Position numbers and translations under genes: made by a program
NCBI GenBank assembly: GCA_038205115.1
Contig: JBBRCE010000017.1
Coordinates: forward strand, 1-64,000
DNA: 64,000 nt
Origin: JBBRCE01 sp038205115
GTDB taxonomy: Bacteria > Planctomycetota > Planctomycetia > Pirellulales > JBBRCE01
Direction: 5' to 3'
Notes under the pieces: model-generated
Told to the model about the DNA's origin: nothing
Databases searched by the model: none
The model's input: the letters and a program-made list of their open reading frames with translations, nothing else
Part shown: piece after piece, positions 42,291 through 52,336 of the stretch
Layout: each line of letters starts with the position of its first letter
How positions within the stretch are numbered: position 1 is the first letter of the stretch

Positions 42291-44963
42291 TTATTTGCGG
42301 AACATCTCGTTCTCCGCACTTCCGCCGCTGAGTACGTACGCGACAAGGTCGAGAATCTCGTCCTGAGTCATTACATTCAGCAGGCCGGTCGGCATCGGCG
42401 AAACCTTCGATTGCTCGATGCTCTGCACTTCTTTGCGATCGATCGATTTCTGCAGATTGGGCTGCGCCGGATCGGTGTTGAGCATGACCGTGTCGCCATT
42501 TAGATTGACGACCACGCCGGTGTAGCGATCGCCATCGACGGTCGTCACCACGATGGTGGCGAATTGGTCGTTAATTTGCTTGCTGGGGTTAAGCACTTTG
42601 TCTAGCAAATCGTGCGGCGAATAGCGAGCCGCGGCGGTGGTGATATCCGGGCCAGTCATGCCGCCTTCGTTACCAAACCGATGGCACGTAAAACAGGCCG
42701 CCGCGCCAAACATCTTGCGGCCATTCGCAAAGTCACGACTTCTTAAGTTCTTCTCGGCGAGCGGCGCGAGTTCTTCCAGTTTCCACGTGTGCGGCTTGCG
42801 GCCAACAAAGGCCGCGCCAACGCTTTCGATCACCGATTTCTGTTCGGGCTTTTTTGCCAACAGCGCCGCCAGCGTGGTTTTTTCCGCGGGAGTCAACGTG
42901 GCTATTGCGTCATCGTGGATAAACGAGATAAACCGCTCAAAACTTGCGCCGCCGCGATAGTTGGCCGCCTTGAGCAGCCACTCGAAAAACGCCGTACGGG
43001 TTTCGGTCGTCCAACCGGCTTTTAGCATCCGCAGCGAACGCGCGTATTCGATCTGTTCTTCTTGCGTGGCCGCCTTCTCGATCAGTGCCACGCCTTTGGC
43101 GGCGACCGTCGGCGATTGCAAATAGACCAGCGTTTCGCAGAGCTCCCAGTTCAATTCGCGATCGGCCGCCGGAAACAGCGGATCGAATTTCGTCAGCAGC
43201 TTGGCAACGGTCGCATCTTCCGGGCGGCCGAACCGGTTCATCGTGATTTCCAGCGTGCGAACCAGCGTCAATTGCTGCTGATGATCGAGCGATTCCCATT
43301 TGATCTTGAGTAGCGCGTCGATGAGTTTTGCGCCCATGGCCGTATCGACCGGTGGCGATTTCTCGGTGCGATGCTGTGGACAGACGCCCGTGGCGCGGGC
43401 CAGTGCCAACAGCGCCTCGACTTGCTTGGCAGGATTGGTTTCGGTCAGCGCTTTTTCCGACCAGGTGGCTGGCGGCTGGAATTCGATGGCGGTCCGCGCG
43501 GCCCAGCGAATGAAGCGATCCGTGTCGCCCAAATGCGGCCAGGCCGCGGCAACGGCTTGCGGGTCTTGCTTGCCGTGAAAGGCTTCCAGTTGATGCCGGG
43601 TTTCGCGAGCCGGATCTTTGACCGGCGCCATCGAGATTGGTGCGGTCGATTCCTTGCCGGTATAGGTTACACGATACAGCCCCGACTGCACCTTGCGCCC
43701 GCCAATTGTAAAATACATGGCGCCGTCCGCGGGATGAATGATCACGTCCGTGAGCGGCAGCGGCGTGCCAGACAGAAACTCTTCTTTGGTTGCGGTGTAA
43801 GTGGAACCGCTGGGTTGCAAATGAATGGCGTACAGCTTGCCCCAACTCCAGTCGAGCGAGAACATCGCCCGCTGATACTTGGCCGGAAACTTGGCCCCAT
43901 ATCCGAACACCATGCCGGTGGGCGAACCAGGGCCGACATTCAGTGTGGCCGGCAAATTGTCTTCGTAGAACTCGGGGCGCTTGCCGGCACCGTTGCGCCA
44001 GCCAAACTCCGCGCCGCTAACCGCGTGGCAGACTCGCGTGGGCCGGTACCACGACGTGTTGAAGTCATATTCCATGTCGGCATCGTAGGTGAACAGTTCG
44101 CCGTCGGAGTTTAGCGCCGCATCGAAGATATTGCGGAAACCGGTGGCGAACATTTCGAACTTTTTGCCGTCGGGAGAAACGCGATAAATTGTTCCGCCCG
44201 GCCCCATCACATCGCGCATGAAGCCTTTGCCGTCTGGCATTCGCGGCAGTAAATGATCTTCGCCCCAGATCTGCGGGACCGGCGAATCTGCAGAGATCGC
44301 GGTGGGCTTGGTGCCATCGCCACAGATCAAAAACAAATCTTTACCGTCGGGCGTCAGTAGCACGGCGTGTACGCCGTGATCGCCTTTGGCGTTCAGCTCA
44401 CGCAGCAATTCGACTTTGTCGAGGTTGTCGTCGTGATTGCTGCTGCTGATGCGATACAGGCCGCAGGGAATCTTGCCTTCGTAGTCGTTCACGCCCACGT
44501 ACAGCGCGCCGAATGCCCACAGCAGACCGTTGGCCGCTCGAATTTTGGTGCTCAGCTTTTCGATCTTGCTGGCTTCCAGTGGCTGGTTGGCGGCTGGCGG
44601 CGTAAATCGATACAGCCCGCCGAACTGATCTGATGTGATGATTCGGCCTTTGTCGTCGACACATAAATTGACCCACGAACCTTGCTCGCTCGAGGGCACC
44701 GAATACAGCAACTCCGCCTTGAAATCTTTGGCGACTTTCAAGCGATTAATTGGCGTGGCGCGGTTTTCGCCAACTTCCAGCCCCGTGGCTGCCGGTTTGC
44801 CTTTGGCTCCGTCCTTTTTTGGCGGTGCCGGTTTCTTGGCCGGCGCGTCTTTGGGATTGGCCTGCGGTTTGGGGTCCGCCGCCGATGTCCGGCTGGCGCT
44901 GAGAGCCAGACAGAAAATACCGATGACCAATAAACTCACGATTGCAGACGCGGGAACTCTCAT
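42291..44963 (-). CDS. PVC-type haem-binding CxxCH protein with membrane-bound dehydrogenase domain
   Basis: The 890-residue exported protein has a signal peptide, a Lys/Pro-rich linker and a beta-propeller-like N-terminal domain (GGLYRFTPPAANQP, RVSPDGKKFEMFATGFRNIFD, WRNGAGKRPEFYEDNLPAT). An alpha-helical middle follows. The C-terminus has AACFTCHRFGNEGGMTGPDI, a c-type haem site, followed by the conserved Q/N/D-rich domain. The whole matches the haem-binding proteins described from Planctomycetes and Verrucomicrobia. It probably oxidises a sugar or alcohol, with electrons going to cytochrome c; the substrate is not known. Confidence 0.9.
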   Translation of the reverse strand: MRVPASAIVSLLVIGIFCLALSASRTSAADPKPQANPKDAPAKKPAPPKKDGAKGKPAATGLEVGENRATPINRLKVAKDFKAELLYSVPSSEQGSWVNLCVDDKGRIITSDQFGGLYRFTPPAANQPLEASKIEKLSTKIRAANGLLWAFGALYVGVNDYEGKIPCGLYRISSSNHDDNLDKVELLRELNAKGDHGVHAVLLTPDGKDLFLICGDGTKPTAISADSPVPQIWGEDHLLPRMPDGKGFMRDVMGPGGTIYRVSPDGKKFEMFATGFRNIFDAALNSDGELFTYDADMEYDFNTSWYRPTRVCHAVSGAEFGWRNGAGKRPEFYEDNLPATLNVGPGSPTGMVFGYGAKFPAKYQRAMFSLDWSWGKLYAIHLQPSGSTYTATKEEFLSGTPLPLTDVIIHPADGAMYFTIGGRKVQSGLYRVTYTGKESTAPISMAPVKDPARETRHQLEAFHGKQDPQAVAAAWPHLGDTDRFIRWAARTAIEFQPPATWSEKALTETNPAKQVEALLALARATGVCPQHRTEKSPPVDTAMGAKLIDALLKIKWESLDHQQQLTLVRTLEITMNRFGRPEDATVAKLLTKFDPLFPAADRELNWELCETLVYLQSPTVAAKGVALIEKAATQEEQIEYARSLRMLKAGWTTETRTAFFEWLLKAANYRGGASFERFISFIHDDAIATLTPAEKTTLAALLAKKPEQKSVIESVGAAFVGRKPHTWKLEELAPLAEKNLRSRDFANGRKMFGAAACFTCHRFGNEGGMTGPDITTAAARYSPHDLLDKVLNPSKQINDQFATIVVTTVDGDRYTGVVVNLNGDTVMLNTDPAQPNLQKSIDRKEVQSIEQSKVSPMPTGLLNVMTQDEILDLVAYVLSGGSAENEMFRK

Positions 44964-45069
44964 GTGTGATGGACGCTTTTCGTAAACAGTTGTGCGGATT
45001 GTTGGGACAATACTTTTTCAGAAGTTGCCTTCACTCGAAATTACAGCATCGTTTTTGACTCGCCGACTG

Positions 45070-46866
45070 TCAATCAGTTCGTTCAACCGATTTCCATGCC
45101 GGGGGCGGCGCTGTGAACATCATTCGCTGCGGTAGAATCGGGTGCTGCAGTTCGATTGACCAGGCATGCAAACAGAGCGGTGGATCACCAATGGCAAGTG
45201 TTTGAGCCGCGCCGATTTGGCCATTGCGCCGGTAGATCGGATCGCCAACAATCGGCAGGTCAAGCTGCCAGAGGTGGATGCGAATTTGATTCGTGCGGCC
45301 GCTCAGCGGCTGTACTTGCAGGAGCGATGTGCCGTCGGCGTACGTTTCCATCAGCCGAAATCGCGTGCTGGCCGCACTGCCCGTTTCGTCTGGTAATCGC
45401 ACGCCGCCCGGACCCGGTTCGTCGCTAAGCCGCCCAAGACACTCGAAATCGACTTGCGTCGGCCGACCGTGGACGCGAGCCAGATAGCGTTTTTTGACCT
45501 GCCCTCGTTCGAATTGTGGCTGCACGCGTCCGGCAATCTCGCGACTTTTGCTGAGCACCACGACGCCCGTTGTATCGGCATCCAAACGATGCGCGGGCCG
45601 CAAATGTAGCGGCTTGTAAACACTGCCCAAGATATAGCTCAGCGTATTGCGGTTGTAACGTCCACAGGGATGCATGGGCAGCGGCGCCGGCTTGTTGACG
45701 ATGACGAGCGATTCGTCTTCGTGCAGCACTTCGATCGCCGCCGAGACGTCGGGCTCAATTGTGGCGGGCAGCAGATGCAAAAGCAGGTCGCCGGCACGCA
45801 TGATGCGGCCCGGTCGAACCGGTGAATTGCGGCACACGAGTCGCTCTTGTGCGCAGATATCTTGCCATTGGTCGCGACGAAGATGCGTCCGCATGGCGTC
45901 CAAAAAATCGAGCAGTTCCCAGCCATCGAATCGCAGCGGCACGCTGATCGGTCGCACGTTGTCGTAAGCCACGCTGCCCGGCAAAGGCGACGCGGAATAG
46001 CGCAGTGCTGTGTTGCGCTCGGCGAGCAATTCTTGACGTCGCTGTTGTTCGGTGCGGTAGCAACTTGGGCACGACTGACCTTCAACGTATTGCGGCGATC
46101 GTTGCTGGTCGATATCGAGAATGGCTTGGCAGACAAAACATTGCCGCAAACCGCCTTCGCTCAGCGAGGCGTCGACCGCCACGCGTTTATCGAAGACAAA
46201 ACATTGGCCGCGATAGTGGGCGTCGCCGCACTGCTCCAAATATTTCAGAATGCCGCCATCCAACTGATAGACATCCTGAAAACCTTGCGATTCCAAGTAC
46301 GGTGCGGCCTTTTCGCAGCGAATGCCGCCGGTGCAAAACGTGATGACCGGCTGCTGTTTCCAAGCGTCCGGCAGTTGCTTTACGGCCGTGGGAAATTGGC
46401 GGAAATCGTCGATGCCAATCGGCACCGCGCCAGCGAACGTGCCGGCCTGAATTTCGAAGTTATTGCGCGTATCGAGCAGCGTCAGACGGCGGCCTTCGTC
46501 GAGCCATTGTTTTAACTGCAGCGCGGAGATGCGTTTGGATGTATAACGCCCGGGATCGATGTCCGGCACGCCAAAGGCAATAATCTCGCGCTTGATTTTG
46601 ACCAGCATGCGGTTGAACGGCTGGTCGTCGCTGGGGCTTTCCTTCACCGGCAGATGCTCCAATCCCGGCACTTGATGCAGATATTGCAACAACGCATCGA
46701 CATCGTCACGCTGCCCCGCGACGAACAGGTTGATGCCCTCGGTACTGAGCAAAATTGTTCCGCGCAGGTGTTGCTGCTGGCAGAGTTGCCGCAGTCCGTG
46801 CCGCAAATCCGGCAAACGCTCGAGGGCGGCAAATTTGTAGGCCGCGATGTTGACAATCTGAGGCAT
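45070..46866 (-). CDS. TrhO-type rhodanese fused to an RluA-family pseudouridine synthase
   Basis: The 598-residue protein joins two RNA-modification enzymes. Residues 1 to about 275 are TrhO/YceA-like: an acylphosphatase-like N-domain, then a rhodanese domain with active C178 in TFCTGGIRCEKA and a C-x2-C pair of knuckles (C243/C246, C266/C269). TrhO makes 5-hydroxyuridine at tRNA U34. Residues from about 310 are an RluA-type pseudouridine synthase with catalytic D429 in AHRLDADTTGVVVLSK. The ATG at 46866 fits the TrhO start; the frame is open to 47028. The target RNA of the second domain is unknown. Confidence 0.87.
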   Translation of the reverse strand: MPQIVNIAAYKFAALERLPDLRHGLRQLCQQQHLRGTILLSTEGINLFVAGQRDDVDALLQYLHQVPGLEHLPVKESPSDDQPFNRMLVKIKREIIAFGVPDIDPGRYTSKRISALQLKQWLDEGRRLTLLDTRNNFEIQAGTFAGAVPIGIDDFRQFPTAVKQLPDAWKQQPVITFCTGGIRCEKAAPYLESQGFQDVYQLDGGILKYLEQCGDAHYRGQCFVFDKRVAVDASLSEGGLRQCFVCQAILDIDQQRSPQYVEGQSCPSCYRTEQQRRQELLAERNTALRYSASPLPGSVAYDNVRPISVPLRFDGWELLDFLDAMRTHLRRDQWQDICAQERLVCRNSPVRPGRIMRAGDLLLHLLPATIEPDVSAAIEVLHEDESLVIVNKPAPLPMHPCGRYNRNTLSYILGSVYKPLHLRPAHRLDADTTGVVVLSKSREIAGRVQPQFERGQVKKRYLARVHGRPTQVDFECLGRLSDEPGPGGVRLPDETGSAASTRFRLMETYADGTSLLQVQPLSGRTNQIRIHLWQLDLPIVGDPIYRRNGQIGAAQTLAIGDPPLCLHAWSIELQHPILPQRMMFTAPPPAWKSVERTD

Positions 46867-47095
46867 GAGCCGGCGAAATCGAGCAGTTCCAAGGCAGCGG
46901 CGCGTAAATGGCCCGCCGCTCGCACCGAATTGTACCACCAAAGAAACGCCACTCGCAACACACCGTTCCGGCGCCGACCGTGCCCACAATGGCGTGGAAC
47001 AAACAAATCCATCATACTGCTTGGGCATAGCGGCGCTTCTGACAAATGGTGGAGCGGCACGTCTGAATGTGATTTAACGCAGAGGAATTTCCAAA

Positions 47096-48889
47096 ATGAA
47101 ATCGTTGTTGCTGGCAGGCGTTGTGGTTTTGCTCGCACTCCGGGTCGGCGCCGCGCAAGAGACGAGCTCCAAGCGTTTGAATGTCTTGATGATTGCGGTG
47201 GACGACCTACGACCGGAACTCGGTTGTTATGGCAATTCGCTGGTCAAGAGTCCGAATATTGACCGCCTGGCGGCCGGCGGAACTGTGTTTTTGCACGCCT
47301 ATTGCCAGCAGGCGGTTTGCAGCCCGTCGCGAAGTTCACTGCTAACCGGCAAACGTCCCGACGCAACCAAGGTCTGGGATTTAGAAACGCATTTTCGCGT
47401 CGCCTTGCCGGACGTCGTTACGCTGCCGCAGTACTTCAAGGCCAACGGTTACCACTGCGCGGCACTCAACAAAATCTATCACCATGGCTTCGAAGATGGC
47501 CGCTCGTGGAGCGAGCCGCATTGGTATCCGAATGGACAGACCATCGATACCGATCCGGTCGATTGGACGAAGCGCATCGTAAAAAAAGTTGCGGCGGGCG
47601 TCACGGAATCCAGCCACCGGCCGTTGCCTGCGGACAACGATAAGCCCAACGCGGGCCGACCCGGAAAAGCCGCCAAAGGGCCGGCATTCGAAGTCAGCGC
47701 AAAGAGCGACGACGAACTGCCAGATGGCTATACAGCCGCCGAAGCGGTCAAACGTTTGCACGAACTCAAGCGGGCCGATCAGCCATTTTTTCTGGCGGTG
47801 GGATTTCTCAAACCGCATTTACCGTTTGTCGCGCCTAAAAAATACTGGGATCTTTACGATCCCGCGAAGATTCCGCTGCCAGCCATCGACCATTTACCGC
47901 AAGGCGCGCCCAAGTTCGCCGGACACACCAACGGCGAACTTCATTCGTATCAAAACGTGCCTAAAGACAATCCCATTCCGGACGATTTTGCCCGTTCGTT
48001 ACGCCATGGGTATTATGCGTGCATCAGCTACACCGATGCCCAAGTTGGACGACTGCTCGATGCGCTTGAGGCCGAAGGACTGTCCGAGAATACCGTGGTC
48101 GTACTGTGGGGCGATCATGGCTGGCAACTTGGCGATCATGGTTTGTGGCACAAGCATACTAACTTTGAACTGGCAACCCGCGCGCCGCTAATCATTCGCA
48201 GGCCTCACCAAAAAACAGCCGGCGGCAAGTGCGATACGCCCGTTGAGTTTGTCGATATCTATCCAACCATCGCCGACCTATGCGGACTGCCGATTCCCCC
48301 GGGCGTCGACGGCGTCACTCTCAAGCCGTGCCTTGACGATCCGAAAATCGACCTCAAGAAAACCGCCGTCAGCCAGTATCCCCGCGGTGGCGCGCAAACC
48401 GACAATCGACCGCTCATGGGCTACAGCATCCGCGACGCCCGCTGGCGGCTAACGTTGTGGCTTGATCGCCGCGACAACGCGCTGGCGGCCACCGAACTTT
48501 ACGATGAGCAGAATGATCCGGCCGAAACGGTTAACGTCGCCGACGTCGCCGAAAACAAGGCGATCATTGCCGAACTGCAGACACATTTGCCAAAGAAATC
48601 GACGGAAAAACCTCGCGACGTGGCACCGCCCGCCAAGCCGAAAATCGATCGCGCCGCGCTGTTCGAAAAAAAAGACACCAACCATGACGGCAGGTTAAGT
48701 CTCGATGAATTCATGGCCAACCAAGCGGATGGCAAGGCGGCCAAGCCCCGATTTGCGCAATGGGATCTCGACAAAGATGGATTTCTGAGCCGCGAGGAAT
48801 TCGTGGCCGCAGGCGGAAAATCGCAGGCCGCCAAGGTGACAGCTCCGATCGACCGAGAAGACGTCCCCGCGCCAGCGGTTCGACACTAA
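47096..48889 (+). CDS. Sulfatase with two C-terminal EF-hands
   Basis: The 597-residue exported protein belongs to the iduronate-2-sulfatase-like sulfatases. After a signal peptide (MKSLLLAGVVVLLALRVGAAQ) come the metal-site DD (VDDLRPELG) and the formylglycine motif with C75 in CSPSRSSLLTGKRPD. The core contains VVLWGDHGWQLGDHG. Residues from about 520 hold two EF-hand loops, DTNHDGRLSLDE and DLDKDGFLSREE, an unusual calcium-binding extension. It would cleave sulfate esters from polysaccharides. Its stop codon overlaps the convergent nirB end by 4 bases. Confidence 0.9.
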   Translation: MKSLLLAGVVVLLALRVGAAQETSSKRLNVLMIAVDDLRPELGCYGNSLVKSPNIDRLAAGGTVFLHAYCQQAVCSPSRSSLLTGKRPDATKVWDLETHFRVALPDVVTLPQYFKANGYHCAALNKIYHHGFEDGRSWSEPHWYPNGQTIDTDPVDWTKRIVKKVAAGVTESSHRPLPADNDKPNAGRPGKAAKGPAFEVSAKSDDELPDGYTAAEAVKRLHELKRADQPFFLAVGFLKPHLPFVAPKKYWDLYDPAKIPLPAIDHLPQGAPKFAGHTNGELHSYQNVPKDNPIPDDFARSLRHGYYACISYTDAQVGRLLDALEAEGLSENTVVVLWGDHGWQLGDHGLWHKHTNFELATRAPLIIRRPHQKTAGGKCDTPVEFVDIYPTIADLCGLPIPPGVDGVTLKPCLDDPKIDLKKTAVSQYPRGGAQTDNRPLMGYSIRDARWRLTLWLDRRDNALAATELYDEQNDPAETVNVADVAENKAIIAELQTHLPKKSTEKPRDVAPPAKPKIDRAALFEKKDTNHDGRLSLDEFMANQADGKAAKPRFAQWDLDKDGFLSREEFVAAGGKSQAAKVTAPIDREDVPAPAVRH

Positions 48890-51800
48890 TGCGGCATCGC
48901 GCCATTCAGGGCCACAACCGGTTCGTGGTGGTCGCAACCGTTAGTGCAGCTTCCATTGTGCTGCATCAATTCCGGCACCGCTGAGTCGGCCGCCGGATTG
49001 GGTTCCAGCAACAGGTAGACCTGGCCTTGCTCAACTTTGACGGGCCAAGTGCGAAGTTGATAGTCTTCACCCGACAGACAGGCGCCGTCTTCCAGCGAAT
49101 AGGTCTTTTTGTGCAGCGGACAGGCGACTTTTGGAATACCTTGATGATCGCCGATGATGCCGCGTGAGAGGACGAGCTCACGTTTGTGCGGGCAAAGATT
49201 CTGGCACGCATACCATTGGCCGCGGCTGGCAAAATTGAACACGGCAATCTGTTCGCGGCCGTGTTTTACCGTGGCGCCGCCGTCGTGCGGAAAGTCGAAG
49301 ACCGTGCCAACGCGCACCCACTCGCGAGATTCGGGCTGAATGGGCGGCGTATGAACTTTGATGTCCGGCGCGGCCGCTTCAATGGCGATCGGCGCAACGG
49401 TCGTCGGGCTGCCCGGCAGAGTGATTTCCGTTAGGTCCGTGCCGTCTTTGGCCCAATCGGCCGGGCGGCGTTGGTTTCGCTCGGTCACAAATTCCACGCA
49501 CGATTCGGTCGAGTCGGAGTTCACAAATTGTTGGAACATTTTCCGCTTGGCCGGATCGATGACAACCTCTTTCCACTCGCACTTGTAGGTGTCGACCAGA
49601 AACTGCATCTGTTTTTCGAGTTCGTCGCACAGGCCCAGCTTGTCATCGATGATCACCTGGCGCAGATAGTCGATGCCGCCTGCCATTTTTTCGAGCCAGA
49701 CCGAGGTTCGCATCAAACGGTCGGCCGTGCGAATGTAGTACATGATGAAGCGGTCGAGATAGCGCACGACCGTGGCTTCGTCGAGGTCGGCGGCCAGCAA
49801 ATCCGCATGGCGTGGGTTCGAACCGCCGTTGCCGCAGACGAATAGGTTGTAGCCTTTTTCAGTGGCAATCAGACCGAAGTCCTTCGACTGCGCTTCGGCG
49901 CATTCGCGGATGCAGCCGGAAACGCCGCTCTTGAGCTTATGGGGTGAGCGTACCCCGCGGTAGCGATTCTCGATCCGCACGGCCAAGCCGACCGAATCCT
50001 GCACGCCGTAGCGACACCATGTGGTGCCGACGCAACTCTTGACGGTTCGCAAGGCCTTTCCATAGGCGTGCCCACTCTCAAAACCGGCGTCGATCAGTTC
50101 TTCCCAAATCGACGGCAATTGGTGCATGGCCGCGCCAAACAAATCGATGCGTTGGCCACCGGTAATTTTGCTGTACAAACCGTATTTTTTAGCCACGGTG
50201 CCCAGCGCAATGAGCTTGTCGGGCGTAATCTCGCCGCCGGCCACCCGCGGCACGATGGAATACAGGCCGCCGCGTTGAATGTTGGCCAAGAACCGATCGT
50301 TGGTGTCTTGCAAGGTAGCGTGCGCGATGATCACGTCGTTCCACAGGCTGGCCAAAATCGAGGCCACTGCCGGCTTGCAGATTTCGCAGCCATTGCCGCG
50401 ACCATGCCCGGCGACGAGCTGATCGAAGGTTTTGAGCTGTTTGATTTTGACGATTTCGAACAGTTCTTGCCGTGTGAAATCGAAATGCTCGCAAATGAAG
50501 TTGTTGACCGCGCGTCCGGCCTTGGCGAGTTCCGCCTTGAAGATATCGGTCACCAGCGGCATGCAACCGCCGCAGCCCGTGCCTGCGCGGGTGCAGGCCT
50601 TCAATTCATCGAGCGTGTTCGCGCGACCATCGCCGATGGCAGCGCATAATTGGGATTTGCTGACGTTGTTGCACGAGCAGATTTGGGCCGTGTCGTCCAG
50701 TTCGTCCAGCCCGCCGGCGGCCCCGGTGCGATCTCCCAGCAGCAGCGCGTCTGGCGACACCGTCAGCGGCTTTTCGCTTTTATATTTGATCAGCAGCGTG
50801 CCGTAATCCGAGGCGTCGCCCACCAGCATGCCGCCGATGAGCCGCGAACCGTCGCGGTTGAATAGCAGCTTTTTATAAACGCCTTGAAAGGGATCTTCGT
50901 ACGAGATCGGCTGAGAAACTTTCTCGTCAGGAAACGCGTTGCCGAAGCTGGCAACGTCGATGCCCATCAATTTCAGCTTGGTGCTGAGATCCGCGCCGCA
51001 GAACAGGCGATGTTCGCCACAGAGGTTGGCCGCGGCGATTTCGGCCATCTCGTAGCCGGGCGCCACCAAGCCGTAAATCATGCCGTTGTGCAAGGCGACT
51101 TCGCCGATGGCGCGGATGTCGCTGTCGTCGGTCCGCAGTTGATCGTCAACGATCACACCGCCGCGCTCGTGAACGCGCAGTCCGGCTTGTTTGGCTAGCT
51201 CATCGCGCGGTCGGATGCCGGCCGACACGATGATCATGCCGACGTCCAACTTTCCGCCGTCATTAAACAACAGCCCCGCGACGGCCTGCTCGCCCAGAAC
51301 TTCCCTGGTGCCTTTGTTGAGATGGACTTTGACGCCCAACTCCTCGATCTTGCGGACCAGGAGCCTCGAACCCACTTCGTCTACTTGCCGGGGCATCAGC
51401 CGACTGGCAAATTCCACCACGTGCGTTTCCAGGCCCAAGTCGTATGCCGCTTTGGCCGCTTCCAGCCCGAGCAAGCCGCCACCGATGACCGCCGCCGACT
51501 TCACTTTTGCGCCGTAAGCAATAATTTGCTGCAAGTCTTCAATGGTTCGATAAACGAACACGCCGGGCTTTTGAATTCCAGGCACTTGCGGAACAAAGGG
51601 ATACGAACCGGTGGCCAAAACGATGTAGTCGTATTTGATTGACTGGCCTTTTTCAGACTTGACCAGCCGCTGATCTCGATCGATGTTGTTTGCACGGTCG
51701 CCAATGTGCAGGTCGATGCCTTTGTCCTGATACCACTGAATATTGGCGAGCATCAGTTTTTCGGCATCGCGATGCGCAAAAAACTGCGTCAGCCCGACGC

Positions 51801-51945
51801 GGTCGTAAGCCGCGCGCGGCTCTTCGCAAAACGTGACGATCTTATATTGCCGATCGACGTCGAATTCCGTCAGCCGTTGGCAGAACCGATGGCCAACCAT
51901 GCCATTGCCAATCACGACCACGGTCTTCCGCTGGGCCTGAATCAT
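48886..51945 (-). CDS. nirB: Assimilatory nitrite reductase, NirB-NirD fusion
   Basis: The 1019-residue protein reduces nitrite to ammonium with NAD(P)H. Domains in order: FAD/NAD(P)-binding (VVVIGNGMVGHRF, AAVIGGGLLGLEAA), a BFD-like [2Fe-2S] part (ICSCNNVSKSQL ... CTRAGTGCGGC), the sirohaem/[4Fe-4S] region (SCVGTTWCRYG and GCIRECAEAQSKDFG) and, from about residue 900, a NirD/Rieske-like domain. That last domain has C-P-H (NLCPHKRELVL) and C-P-L-H (ACPLHKKTYS), a complete Rieske ligand pattern. NirB and NirD are usually separate. No nitrate reductase or transporter gene is nearby. Confidence 0.93.
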   Translation of the reverse strand: MIQAQRKTVVVIGNGMVGHRFCQRLTEFDVDRQYKIVTFCEEPRAAYDRVGLTQFFAHRDAEKLMLANIQWYQDKGIDLHIGDRANNIDRDQRLVKSEKGQSIKYDYIVLATGSYPFVPQVPGIQKPGVFVYRTIEDLQQIIAYGAKVKSAAVIGGGLLGLEAAKAAYDLGLETHVVEFASRLMPRQVDEVGSRLLVRKIEELGVKVHLNKGTREVLGEQAVAGLLFNDGGKLDVGMIIVSAGIRPRDELAKQAGLRVHERGGVIVDDQLRTDDSDIRAIGEVALHNGMIYGLVAPGYEMAEIAAANLCGEHRLFCGADLSTKLKLMGIDVASFGNAFPDEKVSQPISYEDPFQGVYKKLLFNRDGSRLIGGMLVGDASDYGTLLIKYKSEKPLTVSPDALLLGDRTGAAGGLDELDDTAQICSCNNVSKSQLCAAIGDGRANTLDELKACTRAGTGCGGCMPLVTDIFKAELAKAGRAVNNFICEHFDFTRQELFEIVKIKQLKTFDQLVAGHGRGNGCEICKPAVASILASLWNDVIIAHATLQDTNDRFLANIQRGGLYSIVPRVAGGEITPDKLIALGTVAKKYGLYSKITGGQRIDLFGAAMHQLPSIWEELIDAGFESGHAYGKALRTVKSCVGTTWCRYGVQDSVGLAVRIENRYRGVRSPHKLKSGVSGCIRECAEAQSKDFGLIATEKGYNLFVCGNGGSNPRHADLLAADLDEATVVRYLDRFIMYYIRTADRLMRTSVWLEKMAGGIDYLRQVIIDDKLGLCDELEKQMQFLVDTYKCEWKEVVIDPAKRKMFQQFVNSDSTESCVEFVTERNQRRPADWAKDGTDLTEITLPGSPTTVAPIAIEAAAPDIKVHTPPIQPESREWVRVGTVFDFPHDGGATVKHGREQIAVFNFASRGQWYACQNLCPHKRELVLSRGIIGDHQGIPKVACPLHKKTYSLEDGACLSGEDYQLRTWPVKVEQGQVYLLLEPNPAADSAVPELMQHNGSCTNGCDHHEPVVALNGAMPH

Positions 51946-52336
51946 CCGAAAGAAATCCCCGCTCGATAGAATGAAAGTTCGCCCAAACTACGGCTCGGAA
52001 CGACTCGGCGTCCGACTGCAATGCTCGGCACCTGCGCACATCGTGGGCATTCAGCGTGCCCAATCGCCTTGAATGCCAGCAATTCAACGCGTAAAGCTAT
52101 GCAAGAATTCGGCTTAGTGAATTCGCAATTGCCGTAGAAATTCGCGCCGAGATCGATTCGTCGCGTAAACTTATAACGGCAGTCTGCTTAATAGATGAGC
52201 ACGGCCCCTGCGGTACCCGCTTGGGAGCAGCCGATTTTGCATTGCACCTTTCTGCCCCCAGAAGCGCTGGCAGATCGCGCCGCGATTATGATGAATCGAT
52301 TGCAGCTCTTGTAACGCAATTGCGCCGAACCCGAAA
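51946..52336. other. Divergent intergenic region
   Basis: Lies between leftward nirB and the rightward zinc-ribbon gene. No supported coding frame, RNA gene or hairpin is seen. It presumably contains both promoters, including any nitrogen-responsive control of nirB, but I could not identify operators. Confidence 0.4.

Noticed and set aside
46867..47028. N-terminal extension of the TrhO-RluA fusion
   Set aside because: Residues do not resemble TrhO, whose conserved start (MPQIVNIAAYKF) is at 46866.
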